A stretch of 64,000 bases of DNA, from positions 62,001-126,000 of the forward strand of contig JAUCBJ010001180.1 of assembly GCA_032718475.1 (NCBI GenBank), given 5' to 3'. The notes beneath the pieces were generated by a model. It did not search any database, had not been told where the DNA came from, and was given only the letters and a program-made list of their open reading frames with translations. Position numbers and translations under genes: made by a program. Source of the stretch: Nemertoderma westbladi (taxonomy: Eukaryota; Xenacoelomorpha; Nemertodermatida; Nemertodermatidae). Shown here one piece after another: positions 20,801 to 31,004 of this stretch. Within the stretch, counting starts at the first letter, position 1; each line of letters starts with the position of its first letter.

Positions 20801-22815
20801 CCAGTTCGATTCTCCTTAGCAACCATGTACTAGAATAAATTACAGAAATGTAAAAATAAACATTTTATCATAAATAATTTTCAACAAAATACGATGTACA
20901 GAAATAAAAACTTTTCAGAGTTGACTTTAATTCTGTAATGTTTATACAGTTGTACAGTAAGTGCAGAATAACGACACACAACAAAAAATATTTCACACTT
21001 CATTGTCAGAAAACGCGCTTAAAGTGAAATATACATACTGTACTGTAGTAGCTATGATACACTACAAGCAAAAGCAAACAGTCGGCCGAGGCCGGAAGCG
21101 ACCTGAAGGCTCCTCTTTCAATAGCTGCTACCCGAGGGTAGGGGTGGGCGCTACTCCTATCCCATGATTTGCTCCCAGTAATTTAATTGGTACTCATTTT
21201 ATCGACCCCAGTGGATGAAAGGCTGAGTGGACCCTGGCGGGGCTGAACCTACAACCACTAGATTGCAGGCCCGGCTCTCAACTAACTGAGCTACCCCGCC
21301 GTTTTTCATGATACACTAAAGAATGTGTTAAATTTAACAAAAAACACTATTTCTGACAAAATTGCGATTACACTTGAGGAATAATATGACGATGGGGGTC
21401 TTACCATTGTATTAAACTTCAGTAGTACTGTTACTGTAAGTTTAATATACAGTTACTCTTACTACTGTATAATGTAGTGCCGATGAACTGAGTGCGCTTA
21501 TGGTCAAAGGTTCCACGGGGTGAAAGGTTACACGGGGTCAAAGGTTCCACTTGGTTAATTGTTACACGGGGTCAAAGGTTACATGGGGTCAAATGTCACA
21601 CGGGGTGAAAGGTTACACGGGGTCAAAGGTTCCACGGGGTCAACGGTTTCACGAGATCAAAGGTTCACCAGGGGTCAAAGGTTACAAGGGGGTCAAAGGT
21701 CACACGGGGTCAAAGGTTACATGGGATCAAAGGTTCACCAGGGGTCAAAGGTTACATGGGGTCAAATGTCACACGGGGTGAAAGGTTCACCAGGGGTCAA
21801 AGGTTAAAAGGGGGTCAAAGGTCACACGGGGTCAAAGGTCACATGGGGTCAAAGCAATCAAGGGATAAAGCATCTCTATTGAATTTCGCAAATGGTAATA
21901 ATAACTTTCATTCTTCCATTATTGATTAAAATAATTCAACCGCCGTGGATGTAGATAATATTTAAGTTTAGATCTACTTACAGTTTGTTTTTATGCGTTG
22001 AATAAGTTCGATAAGTAATAATTAAAGAAACAGAAGCAAATCTGGCTCTGCCGATAGTAAACTGGAGCATAATACAGTGGTAACTGCGGAACTGACCCAT
22101 TTTGTAGAACCTTTAGCATCATAAAATTGTTAAAATATTGTGTGGAACCTTCGAAACTGTGAAATATAATCAACTGAGTGCAAGGTTATACTGAATCGGT
22201 TAAAAAATACAAGCGTAGTAGATAAGATTGTATCACACACGTGTATTAATAATAATAAGTGAATTGTTGTGGGGTGAGTGACGGTTAATTGAGTATATAA
22301 TGTAAAATAGGACAATATGATAATGCTAATATATACGCTAATAATAAGCTAATATTTTTCGCTATGGAGAGCAATATCATTGTCATATTTACTAAAAAAC
22401 GTGTGTATTGGCCTACTGTTTTTTATAATGTCTTCATTAGGCCTACTGTACAACAGCAGGTGAACCGATATTAACAATCATAAGATACAACTTACATTTA
22501 TGTGTTGTACTTTTGCAGTACGCTCGACAAGTAAACCCGAATCTACCAGAAGAAACAGAAACTCCGTACTTTGAGACAAGTGCAATAACGGGAGAAAATG
22601 TAAACGCAGCTTTTGAGTTCCTTCTCAACACATGTCTTCAAATACCATTAACAGCTGATTCGCCGACAAGGAACAGTTTCCATGACGACTATAATTTTAC
22701 ACAAACTCAACATTCGCCCGCTGTAAATAATTACAGGACTGGAAGTTGTATTCAATTAGACGCTAGTAGGACAGACCGAAAATACGAGAAAGATCGAAAA
22801 TGTTGTGCCAGTTAA
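17652..22815 (+). CDS. Rab20/24-like small GTPase gene, three exons, 240 codons
   Basis: Joining 17652-17853, 19849-20072 and 22519-22815 at GT-AG borders gives a complete 240-residue Rab protein. The P-loop is GDIAVGKTS (residues 21-29), the switch I threonine lies in GTIGAAFF, and G3 is WDTAGEERF. G4 reads TKVDL and G5 ETSAITG. The C-terminus is CCAS, a CC-type geranylgeranylation site for membrane anchoring. KVVILG..VGKTSLV.RY and TIGAAF recall Rab24, while FFLKQ and YN..WDTAG recall Rab20. Like Rab24 it lacks the usual Gln after WDTAG (Glu here) and has TKxD instead of NKxD, so GTP hydrolysis may be slow. Such Rabs act in endosomal and autophagic traffic. Intron phases are 1 and 0. Introns are filled with repeats. 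Confidence 0.85.
17971..19420. mobile_element. DNA element with long inverted arms around a minisatellite, in GTPase intron 1
   Basis: The left end CACGATGTCCCAGAATATAG is mirrored at the right end, 19420 reading inwards. The arms, about 350 bp each and imperfect, both contain a long C or G run and a GTGTCTCCGTCGATA segment. Both ends are next to TA, consistent with a TA target duplication but too short to prove. No transposase ORF is present. A third, single arm lies at 46660-46990. Confidence 0.7.
18380..18880. repeat. AT minisatellite of TAATAGTGTTAAATAGTATA units
   Basis: About 500 bp built almost entirely of a 30-35 bp unit containing TAGTGTTAAATAGTATATTT. It forms the loop of the inverted-arm element. 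It is low complexity with no coding potential. Confidence 0.85.
19849..20072 (+). CDS. Rab20/24-like GTPase exon 2
   Basis: The acceptor TTTAAAG ends at 19848. The first two bases complete glycine 68, then EERFYSISAFYCRDASAAIL and AYDVTSYNSF follow. It ends in GMK with donor AAG|GTGAGT at 20072/20073. It carries switch II and the G4 motif TKVDL. Confidence 0.85.
20163..20790. repeat. Inverted repeat pair in GTPase intron 2, about 55-bp arms
   Basis: 20190-20245 and 20716-20768 are near-perfect reverse complements (core CCCCATTTGC and GGCTTGCCGACTACGTG). A GGGGCGAGACACG-like motif flanks the right arm and recurs near 23888. The arms may be the ends of a non-autonomous element of about 600 bp. 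No ORF is convincing. Confidence 0.55.
21090..21303 (-). mobile_element. tRNA-derived SINE with a Ceph-type central domain
   Basis: On the minus strand the head reads GGCGGGGTAGCTCAGTTAGT, including a clear box A (TAGCTCAGTTAG), and GTAGGTTCAGCCCCGCC as box B region, making a nearly intact tRNA-like cloverleaf at 21238-21303. The body follows with CCACTCAGCCTTTCATCC and GGGGTCGATAAAATGAGTAC, which resembles the Ceph domain known from cephalopod SINEs. It is transcribed by RNA polymerase III in such families. It lies antisense in the GTPase intron. Confidence 0.75.
21502..21855 (+). repeat. Minisatellite of GGGGTCAAAGGTYACAY units (DR1-like)
   Basis: About twenty imperfect units of 16-20 bp, each with GGGTCAAAGGT followed by TACA, TCCA or CACA. 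Several units contain GGGTCAAAGGTCA, one base away from the direct-repeat-1 nuclear receptor consensus AGGTCAAAGGTCA. It lies in intron 2 of the GTPase gene. Open frames across it are a by-product of the repeat. Confidence 0.9.
22519..22815 (+). CDS. Rab20/24-like GTPase exon 3 (terminal)
   Basis: The acceptor TTTTGCAG ends at 22518. Phase 0 entry gives YARQVNPNLPEETETPYF, then ETSAITGENV, a variable polar tail, and CCAS followed by TAA at 22813-22815. An AATATAATAAATCC segment about 70 bp downstream may hold a polyadenylation signal. Confidence 0.85.
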   Translation, partial: YARQVNPNLPEETETPYFETSAITGENVNAAFEFLLNTCLQIPLTADSPTRNSFHDDYNFTQTQHSPAVNNYRTGSCIQLDASRTDRKYEKDRKCCAS

Positions 22816-23244
22816 TCAAACATAACACCGACAAATGTCTACTGTATATATAACAAAATGTATTGCAACATCACAAATGTTAAATAATATAATAAATCCA
22901 TAATAGAACACTTTCTTTAAGGATGTTCATGTAGCCCTATTTGCTAGATTTAATGACCTACTGTAATATTTGCTCCTCATCAAGACACACGTGTTCATAG
23001 TTAACCAACATAAAACAACAATAAATATTTACCCGTGCTTCAAATTTTAGGTGTAGGCCTACATTCTTTTCAAGTGCTGTGTCGAGTAGGTCTACCACTT
23101 GGTGAAAGCCTACAGTACAGCACGTAATTTTACTCAAAAAAACAAAATATTGTCAAGAGTACCCTATGTCAGTCAGTATATCATGGCCATTTTTTGCATA
23201 AGTAATGTATGCTACTTTTACTTACTGTACTTGCACATATTTGC
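22816..23244. other. 3' flank of the GTPase gene; no further gene seen
   Basis: Contains the probable 3' UTR with AATAAA-like sites at 22888-22900 and 23018-23025. No ORF or repeat was recognised beyond that. Confidence 0.35.
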
Positions 23245-23484
23245 TCACAAAACCTTACACTTTCCCAGTTCATCCATATCCTCAAGTCCGGTGTCCTTGA
23301 GCAGACTTTTGATGAAAGCCATTGGCTGTCCAGCACGTATATTATCATCTACTGGCAGCCAGAGCATGAGGTTGTGTACACGTTGATCCTGTCGGCGAGT
23401 TCCAGCAAGTTTCAATCCGCATCTCCGCAGGGAGATGCTGGGTCTTCGGAAATGAGGCGTTGCTATAGTTGTATAACACCTCAT
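23245..23484 (-). pseudogene. Old RTE-like LINE C-terminal relic
   Basis: The minus strand reads RRQDQRVHNLMLWLPV, GQPMAFIKSLLKDTGLEDMD, paralleling REDQPVHNLVLWQPHG and LKDTGLEDADDLAN of the younger LINE copies. Divergence is high and frames are broken upstream, so this is an older relative, not a recent copy. Confidence 0.65.
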
Positions 23485-24751
23485 TGTTATACTGTAGGTA
23501 TAATATGTAATATGGTGTACCCTGGGCAGCTTCCTGGGGTACTGTATGTACCATCCAGAGATATGTTGTGTTCATCAGTTAGATCCCAACAGCATGGGCT
23601 GTCAGACCTGCACAGGCTCCGATGCTGCACGGAAAATGTGATTATTATTAGGAACTGGAAAGTGAAAGTAATTGATGACCCACCTACTGTATATGCCTAC
23701 CGTGTGTACCCTACATTATAATATTATGTAAGACATACTGCTATAGGTTGAATGTATACCGGCCGGTACATATATATACAGATATATCTGTATTCTGTTC
23801 TGTAGATATTCATTTGTCTTAAATGCGTGCCTTATTATTGCTTTAAAAATACTGAATTATAAAGTTGGAGGAATATGTATGTTTGTGGGGCGAGACACGA
23901 ATGGCGAGCCATCAGCGAACTGATATAATTATACTATGGCCGTTTTTCAAAAGTCTGTGTGTGTGTGTGTGTGTGTGTGTCGGAAGCCATAAATGTCGGA
24001 AGCCATAATCTAAATTAATATCTTCAGCTAAATTGTATGGTTGAGTCATTTTGAACGGTCTCTCCATGGAAATTATTTATTTAGCGCCATACGATTAAAG
24101 TTATTTTGCACAGAAATTAGATATCTGGAATCCATGTACCCCATCCCATTATAGTTTTTTATTTTTTCAAGTGATTTGCGTTAATAAATGTATTTTTTAT
24201 TGATTTAAACATAATTAACATTGTAAATTCATACGCTGATTCCATTCTCCCCCATGTGAAGAATACCAGGATTTCACTTTTCGGTCGACTTTTTATTGGA
24301 ATTTTATATATGAAGATTTTTATTTTTTTTAATTTATCTTTATTAAGTGTTTTATAGCGCTTATTTCTGTCTTATAACCTGTACATATACTAATTCGTTT
24401 ATTGTTTTGGTTAGATTCAGCCCTTCTGTAACCTGTATTTTTGGTGAAAACCTGGTGTTCTTCACATGGGGGTAACTGCAAAGTGAAATATAACGGTAGA
24501 AAGTCTGGTATTCTTTACATGGGCCCCATTCTCCCCCATAGAGCCTAAGGCATGGCAAGGGCAGCAGCCGTGCCCAATAATATTTCTTGAAGTTGTACAT
24601 TACTAACATGGCAAGCTAAAGTCATTGACCAAGCCAGTGCCTAGGCTAGCACACAAGGACATGGCCTAACTGTAGTAGTCTAGTAGAAGGAATAGTGCTC
24701 CTTCAATACATCTCAACAGACATCAATTCATTTGCCTGTGCCTACCAAAAC
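23485..24751. other. Non-coding stretch with a (GT)n microsatellite
   Basis: A GT dinucleotide run lies near 23955-23979. A short inverted pair occurs at 24250-24285 and 24460-24490 (CCCCATGTGAAGAA and TTCTTCACATGGGG). No gene was found. Confidence 0.4.
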
Positions 24752-24960
24752 TAAGGTGACCAGACGTCCCGCTTTCGGCGGGACAGTCCCGCTTTGTAGT
24801 CCCTGTTACATTGTCCCCTGAGCTGCCTGGCGGGACGCCCGATTGTCCCGCCTTGGCTGAAACGATCCTGCTTTTCTAGTGAAATGTTGATTAGTATTTT
24901 AACTCTAAACTGAACTAAACCTTATGGTATGGAAATTTAAAATGACTGATCTGCAGCTAC

Positions 24961-25544
24961 TAGTACTAGGATCGGCATGCTGCATTGCAGCTGCATTTTT
25001 AAGAATGCTGTGCCGGCTTGTCAACAAAATTGCACCGCCACAACTCCCTATCACCCATGACATTTGCTAGATCATCCGCATCTTCAAGGCCAGTGTCCTT
25101 TAAGATGCGTCTCAAGAAAGTCATGGGCTGTCCACCATGCTTATTCACTCCATGAGGCTGCCAAAGTACAAGATTATGCACTGGCTGGTCCTCACGGCGA
25201 AAGCAATGTCCTGCAAAGCGGAGGCGATTTTGTTCTAGTGTCAAGCTTGGGGGAACCAATGAGACACCTCCAATGTTATATAGTGTCTGGTTGGAGATGT
25301 GTCTATTGTACTTGACACAATGAACCCGGCGTAGCATTCTTGTGAATGTGCCATCCAGAGATTTGGTGTCCTCAGCAGTTAGAGCCCAGCATGGACTCCC
25401 GTAGAGGAGTACTGGAACTACTGCTGCTCTAAATAATCGGACCTTAAGTTTCCGATTAATTCTCGGTGACTTCCAAATCCTGGAAAGCCTATTCAAGGCT
25501 GCCCATGCCTTTCCCTTACGTATTCGAAGGTCCTCACCTGACTG
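24961..25544 (-). mobile_element. RTE-like LINE, copy C, 3' fragment
   Basis: Minus-strand 3' end of the same LINE, from the GATCCTAGTACTAG tail at 24961 up to GTCAGGTGAGGACC at 25544. The coding part, SGEDLRIRKGKAWAALNR through FVDKPAQHS, is open to its stop at 24999 and nearly identical to copies A and D. It is 5'-truncated to about 580 bp, so it is young but dead on arrival. Confidence 0.88.
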
Positions 25545-26221
25545 CACTGCAGCTGTAAGTTCACCCACCACTACTACCTGTACAGGCTGACTGAAATCGA
25601 AACTAAGGATATATCTTTTTACAGAACACAGCAGAACACAGTAGAACACAGCAGAACACAATAGAATACAGGCGGAACATAGGCGAACACAGCTGTAATT
25701 AAAATCTACACCAAAAAATAACAGACTTGGGAAAGTACCGGATTTAATCATACAACTGTAAGATGTCAATTACATATTTAAATTAAATGGCGGTTTTCCA
25801 TATCCTCCAAAATAAATTACTTCTCATTATCCTGTAACCATGGAGAGTTGGTTAGTTCTGCAGAAGTACAGTACCGGTAGCTGAGTAGGCCTACATCAGT
25901 ACATTGGTACAGTAATATACTCTACACTGTGCCCGGTAATTGCACATCAGTCAGTTAGTACCAATATTCCGTATCATATCCACTTCTAGGAAGCCTACAT
26001 CTGTCTGCTTGTACAATGTACAGTCTGTCAGTCTGTACATGTCTCTACAGCACTAGGTCTACTGCAGTACTGGAACAGGCTGACAGGCAGACTGCTGGAC
26101 TAGTAACAGGTACAGGCCTAACCGAACAGCTGATCGGGCAACTCTGATCAGGTAATTTATTTTGGAGGATATGGAAAACCGCCATTTAATTTAAATATGT
26201 AATTGACATCTTACACAGTTG

Positions 26222-26511
26222 TGTAATAGGAATATAACAGTATCGGTAGCGTATAGTATAGCCTTTACTTTGTTTTAGGTTAGGCATAGGCCTGTAGAAC
26301 GTGGTTAGTATTTGTTGCTAATATAACTAAACTATATATATGATGATATTATTATGGTGGTCAAATGGTGATGTACAGATGTGATTATATTTTGTTATTA
26401 TATTTTATTATACAGTCCCTATATTATGATGAACCAAGTATAAGCAACAGACTACGTTATTTATATGATCGGGTTGATGCAGATAAGAGCATGATGAGAT
26501 AGCTTATTACA
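26222..26511 (+). repeat. 5' LTR of the Ty3 element
   Basis: 290 bp, from TGTAATAGG to CTTATTACA. It would hold the promoter. A TATATATATG segment near the middle is a candidate TATA region, but the start site cannot be placed from sequence alone. Confidence 0.92.
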
Positions 26512-26529
26512 TGGAGGTCCCACCGGCTG
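26512..26529 (+). promoter_or_regulatory. Primer binding site of the Ty3 element
   Basis: TGGAGGTCCCACCGGCTG follows the LTR with no gap. It starts with TGG, the complement of a tRNA 3' CCA end, as needed for minus-strand priming. The tRNA was not identified. Confidence 0.75.
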
Positions 26530-26681
26530 CATTCACTACGATCTATAGGGTAAGGGTATACAGGCTTATGTTTAACATCTAGAGGTGGGTTATGCGGTAA
26601 GTAGCAGAACTGGAGCGTGTTACTCGTCAAACTGCCGAAGAAACGAAAGATATTTATCACGGGGAGATTAGAAAAGCAGCA

Positions 26682-29600
26682 ATGAGTGAGGAGAAAAAGT
26701 CGAAACAGACATCGAAGGGTGCTGCAGGAGGTGATACAGGGTTGGCAACTGACTTGAGCAACATCGCACAAACGTTCAGTACTGTTATGCAACAACAGAT
26801 GGAAAATCAGGCGAGAATGTTTACTCAAATGATGGAGAAACTTTACGATAAAGATGCCGCACGTTTAGAGAGTGATCGCGTTGTAGCAGAAGAGAGGAAT
26901 CGTCGGGAAGAAGAGATGTTCCGATCTCTTCTGAATAACCAGGAACGTTTGGGAAGAGATTATGAGGGTGACGATCCTATGTATTCGGCAACGGGTTCTA
27001 GAGATATGAGTAGGCGTTCCACGAAATTAACTGAAAAAATTCCTCCTTTCGACCCAAAAACGATGTCAATCCAAGAATGGTTTGATGAGTATTATGACAG
27101 GGTAATGACTGATTCCCAGGTCGGAGCAGAAGAGAAGAAGAACCGTTTACTAGTGAAAATTGGTCGACTTCATACAATGCTAGAAGAAACCTTAGACGAG
27201 TCGGATAAGGAGAGTTATGATTCATTAAAGAAAGCTGTAATAGGCATTCTTGGGGACAGTAGAAGGAGTACAGCTACTGAAGTTGCCTCCTGTAAACAGG
27301 GTATTAATGAATCTTTACCTGAATTTATTGAACGATTCATGGTTTGTGTTCGACGTCGTAAGGAAGAAGTAGACGGTGTTGGTGAAACTCCATTACTTCA
27401 GGATTTCTTTGCTGTTAATATCCGTTCTGGACTTAGTGGACGTCTGCGAGGTTGGCGACGACTTCATCCTGACTCAACTTGGAAAGAGTTATTCCAACAA
27501 GCAAATGCACTAGATATGGAACATGCTGTAGAGCCGAAATGTTCAGTAACTACATCTTCAATTGATTATAAATCGAGTAATTATAACAAATCAAAGTCTA
27601 GTTCAAATAATAATGCTAATTTTTCTACTAACACAGAAATTGTAAAGAAGCCAAATGTCCATTGTTATAATTGTGGAAAATATGGTCATTTTGCTTATGA
27701 TTGTCGCTCACCTATTAAGTGTCATGGTTGTGGAAAGTCCGGACATCGTATAAAAGACTGTTATAAGAACAATAAAAAGAAGGATGACAAGAATAAATGC
27801 AAAGGTAAGACAGATGATAAATATCAACAATCTTCTTTATCTTGTAACACAGTTATTGTGGGATACGATAAATGTAATCATACTCAAGATGATTATAATG
27901 AAGCACCAACTGTGAGCAAAGGGGAAGGTGCAATATCATCAGCAATTGATGCCAGAAAACCTAACTCTACAATGGAGGGTAAATCTAAATTGCCATGGAA
28001 TGGTCAGCATTTACGACGATGTTTTACATTGGCAACGGTAGGGGGTGTAGATTATCGTTCTTTCGTCGATGGGGGTAGTGAAGTATCAATAATATCTGAG
28101 GCTGCTTTGGACAGAATACAGTCTCTTACATCAACGAAAGTTCAGGTATTACCGCCGCCAGTGGAACCAAAGTCTGCGTCTGGTCATGTCATGGATATAA
28201 CGGGATCAGTAATGTTGAATATGCAGTTAGGGAGAAAGCAACATACCGTAGAATTATTAGTGGGTCGTAGTGGACAACATGATGTATTAATTGGCTTGGA
28301 TTTGCTAGGTGCATTCCGTATTTGTATGAGATGGAATGTTAGCGGAGATATAATCCTCGAAATGGATGGTGAGGAACTGATCAGTGAAACAGTTACACGT
28401 TCTTATGGGGATAAGACGATTGCAACTGTATGGTGTAATGATATAGTAATAATACCTCCACGGAGTCGACAGATGATAACTGGATATGTAGATAATGCTA
28501 TGAATAGGGGAGATTCTCTTTTATTTGAGCAGTCTGAATCTTTAACAAAGAAACATGGTCTCAATGCAGCAAGATCACTTACCAAAGTTGATGAGTTACA
28601 ACGTATACCTGTGCAGGTTCTAAATACATCTAACATGGAAATGCGAATCAATAAGAAGACTAAACTTGGATCGGTAGAATATATTGAGACTATACATGAG
28701 ATTAATAATACAGATGGTGATGATAGGGAAGATGATAGTGATATGGAATGTATGTCTATGCCTGTACCAGATGTTTTATCAGAGCCATGGACTAGGGAAA
28801 CATTTGAATCCGAACTTCAAATAGGGGATGATTCCAGTCACGAGGAGAAAGATGAACTTGTTAATATATTATACAATCATTGTCATGTATTTGCCAGAAA
28901 TGAAGCTGATTTAGGTTTAGTGGAGGGTGTGTCTCACCATATTGATACAGGAGACTCAAAACCAATTAGAGTTAAAGGTGTTAGAACTCCGAAATCGCAT
29001 TGGCCAGTTATTGAGAAACAAATAAATCATATGTTAGAAAATGATGTGATAGAACGTTCTGAGAGTCCATGGTTGTTTAGGCCGGTGCTTGCTCTTAAGA
29101 AAGGTGGTGGTATACGATTTTGTATTGATTTTAGGCCGTTAAATGCAGTGACAAAGAGGGATGCTTATCCTTTACCATCGGTTACTGAGTTAATTGACTG
29201 TATTGGAGCACCACCGAGGGGGGCAAAACGTCTTTATTGTAGTACTCTTGACGTTTATTCGGCTTATTGGACTGTAAAGATTGAACCAAAGGACAAGGAG
29301 AAGACAGCATTTTCAACTCATATGGGTTTATTTCATTTTAAACGTATGCCGTTTGGTTTGACCAATGCACCTGCAACATTTCAGCGCTTAATGGAACTGA
29401 CATTATCGGGACTGCAATATATTACTTGTCTAATATATCTCGATGATATTTTAATATTTGCATTTGGTTCTGAAGAACACTTAAAGCGATTAGAAACTGT
29501 CTTAGTAGCATTGGAAAGAGTTGGAATGAAATTAAAGTTGAAGAAATGTAAATTCTTAAATTCTAGAATATACTATCTGGGACATATTATTGACATAGAT

Positions 29601-31004
29601 GGACGACATCCCGACCCTGAGACTGTTTCGAAGTTATTGTCAATTCCATCATTGAAGTCGAAGAAGGAGATTAGAATGTTCACAGGATTGGCGTCATACT
29701 ATAGAATATACATACCGCATTGTTCATATAGAATGAAACCCTTGACAAACCTCATGAAAGATGATGTTGAGTTCATTTGGGGGGAAGAGCAACAATCAGC
29801 TGTGGATGATATTAAACACGCACTTACTAACCCGCCATGTTTAGCACATGCTGATTTTACTAAGGACTTTATATTACATACAGATGCATGCAAGAAAGGC
29901 TTGGGAGCAGTGTTAGCACAACACAATGAAAACAATCGTGTGCAGCCAGTTGCATATGCATCTCGAACTTTACATGGGGGTGAAGTAAACTACTCTATTA
30001 GTGACTTGGAATGTTTGGGCGTTGTTTGGGCCGTTAAACATTTCCGTCCGTATCTTTATGGGGGAAAATTCCAGATATACACTGATCATTCAGCACTAAC
30101 TTACTTGCTGACAGCTAAACAGCTGGAAGGGCGTCTAGCACGTTGGGCGTTATGGTTAAGTCAATTTAATTGCACCATTCATTATAGACCGGGTAATAAA
30201 CATCAAGATGCTGATGCACTTAGTCGATTACTACCTACTTGTTGTCCTGATAAAACACTAGGAAATTGCCCTTTAGATAATGAAGTAGATTTAATAAATG
30301 GAGATAAGGTTATTATTAATGCTATTGATGTTCCTTTAAAAGTTGATATATCTGTGAAACAAAGACATGATGTTCAATTGAATAAGTTGATTGATTACCT
30401 TGAGTCTGGTACCATACCATCGAGTTCGAAAGAAGCAAAACGTATAGTATTAGAAGCGCAATATTATGAGATTAATAACTCCATACTATATTATCGAATG
30501 AAATTTAAGAGAAGTTCTAAAGTGAAACTACTTACTGTTGTACCGAAATCGTTACGCGTTGAGTTATTGCGAGAATATCATACGGCACATTCGTCTGGAC
30601 ATTTTGCAACAAGTAAAATGTATGAAACATTGTTGAAATTCTTCTATTGGCCCGGAATGTACCGTGATGTGAATCGACATTACAAGTCATGTGTGAGATG
30701 CATCGAGACACGCGACTTGCGGCGAAGACACGAATTGGAGTCGATCGAAGTTGAACGACCTTTCGAGCGGGTTGGGGTCGATCTGCTGGGTCCGTTCATT
30801 CCGACGGAGTATTATAACACATATATTGCTGTATTTATCGATTATCTAACTAAATACGCGGAATTTGTTCCTTTGCAGGATGCAAAAGCGGATTCTACAG
30901 CAACGGCGTTAATGAATCGCGTGATATCCTACGATATGGGGCACCTGAGATATTGTTATCTGATCAAGGTCCAAACTTTCGATCAAAACTCGTTGAAGAA
31001 TTAA
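26682..31004 (+). CDS. Ty3 Gag-Pol polyprotein (Gag, protease, RT, RNase H, N-terminal integrase)
   Basis: ATG at 26682. Gag has a charged coiled coil (residues 20-95), a capsid-like region (about 115-285) and two CCHC knuckles at about 325-360 (CYNCGKYGHFAYDC, CHGCGKSGHRIKDC). The protease active site at about 462 reads FVDGGSEVSII, with DGG where DTG or DSG is usual. RT has FCIDFRPLN, LDVYSAYWTV and the catalytic YLDDILIF at about 919. RNase H begins near 1066 with HTDACKKGLGAVLAQ. Integrase has its HHCC zinc domain near 1299-1340 and the first catalytic aspartate in GVDLLGPF near 1365. Gag and Pol share one frame, so there is no gag-pol frameshift. The frame is lost near 30930 within the integrase core. 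Confidence 0.92.
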   Translation: MSEEKKSKQTSKGAAGGDTGLATDLSNIAQTFSTVMQQQMENQARMFTQMMEKLYDKDAARLESDRVVAEERNRREEEMFRSLLNNQERLGRDYEGDDPMYSATGSRDMSRRSTKLTEKIPPFDPKTMSIQEWFDEYYDRVMTDSQVGAEEKKNRLLVKIGRLHTMLEETLDESDKESYDSLKKAVIGILGDSRRSTATEVASCKQGINESLPEFIERFMVCVRRRKEEVDGVGETPLLQDFFAVNIRSGLSGRLRGWRRLHPDSTWKELFQQANALDMEHAVEPKCSVTTSSIDYKSSNYNKSKSSSNNNANFSTNTEIVKKPNVHCYNCGKYGHFAYDCRSPIKCHGCGKSGHRIKDCYKNNKKKDDKNKCKGKTDDKYQQSSLSCNTVIVGYDKCNHTQDDYNEAPTVSKGEGAISSAIDARKPNSTMEGKSKLPWNGQHLRRCFTLATVGGVDYRSFVDGGSEVSIISEAALDRIQSLTSTKVQVLPPPVEPKSASGHVMDITGSVMLNMQLGRKQHTVELLVGRSGQHDVLIGLDLLGAFRICMRWNVSGDIILEMDGEELISETVTRSYGDKTIATVWCNDIVIIPPRSRQMITGYVDNAMNRGDSLLFEQSESLTKKHGLNAARSLTKVDELQRIPVQVLNTSNMEMRINKKTKLGSVEYIETIHEINNTDGDDREDDSDMECMSMPVPDVLSEPWTRETFESELQIGDDSSHEEKDELVNILYNHCHVFARNEADLGLVEGVSHHIDTGDSKPIRVKGVRTPKSHWPVIEKQINHMLENDVIERSESPWLFRPVLALKKGGGIRFCIDFRPLNAVTKRDAYPLPSVTELIDCIGAPPRGAKRLYCSTLDVYSAYWTVKIEPKDKEKTAFSTHMGLFHFKRMPFGLTNAPATFQRLMELTLSGLQYITCLIYLDDILIFAFGSEEHLKRLETVLVALERVGMKLKLKKCKFLNSRIYYLGHIIDIDGRHPDPETVSKLLSIPSLKSKKEIRMFTGLASYYRIYIPHCSYRMKPLTNLMKDDVEFIWGEEQQSAVDDIKHALTNPPCLAHADFTKDFILHTDACKKGLGAVLAQHNENNRVQPVAYASRTLHGGEVNYSISDLECLGVVWAVKHFRPYLYGGKFQIYTDHSALTYLLTAKQLEGRLARWALWLSQFNCTIHYRPGNKHQDADALSRLLPTCCPDKTLGNCPLDNEVDLINGDKVIINAIDVPLKVDISVKQRHDVQLNKLIDYLESGTIPSSSKEAKRIVLEAQYYEINNSILYYRMKFKRSSKVKLLTVVPKSLRVELLREYHTAHSSGHFATSKMYETLLKFFYWPGMYRDVNRHYKSCVRCIETRDLRRRHELESIEVERPFERVGVDLLGPFIPTEYYNTYIAVFIDYLTKYAEFVPLQDAKADSTATALMNRVISYDMGHLRYCYLIKVQTFDQNSLKN

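Noticed and set aside
21238-21303. Functional tRNA gene (box A and box B present)
   Set aside because: It is followed by a SINE body instead of a terminator, and the fold has mismatches. Treated as SINE head.
21551-21807. Two overlapping ORFs in the DR1-like array
   Set aside because: Open only because the repeat lacks stops. No start context and no homology.
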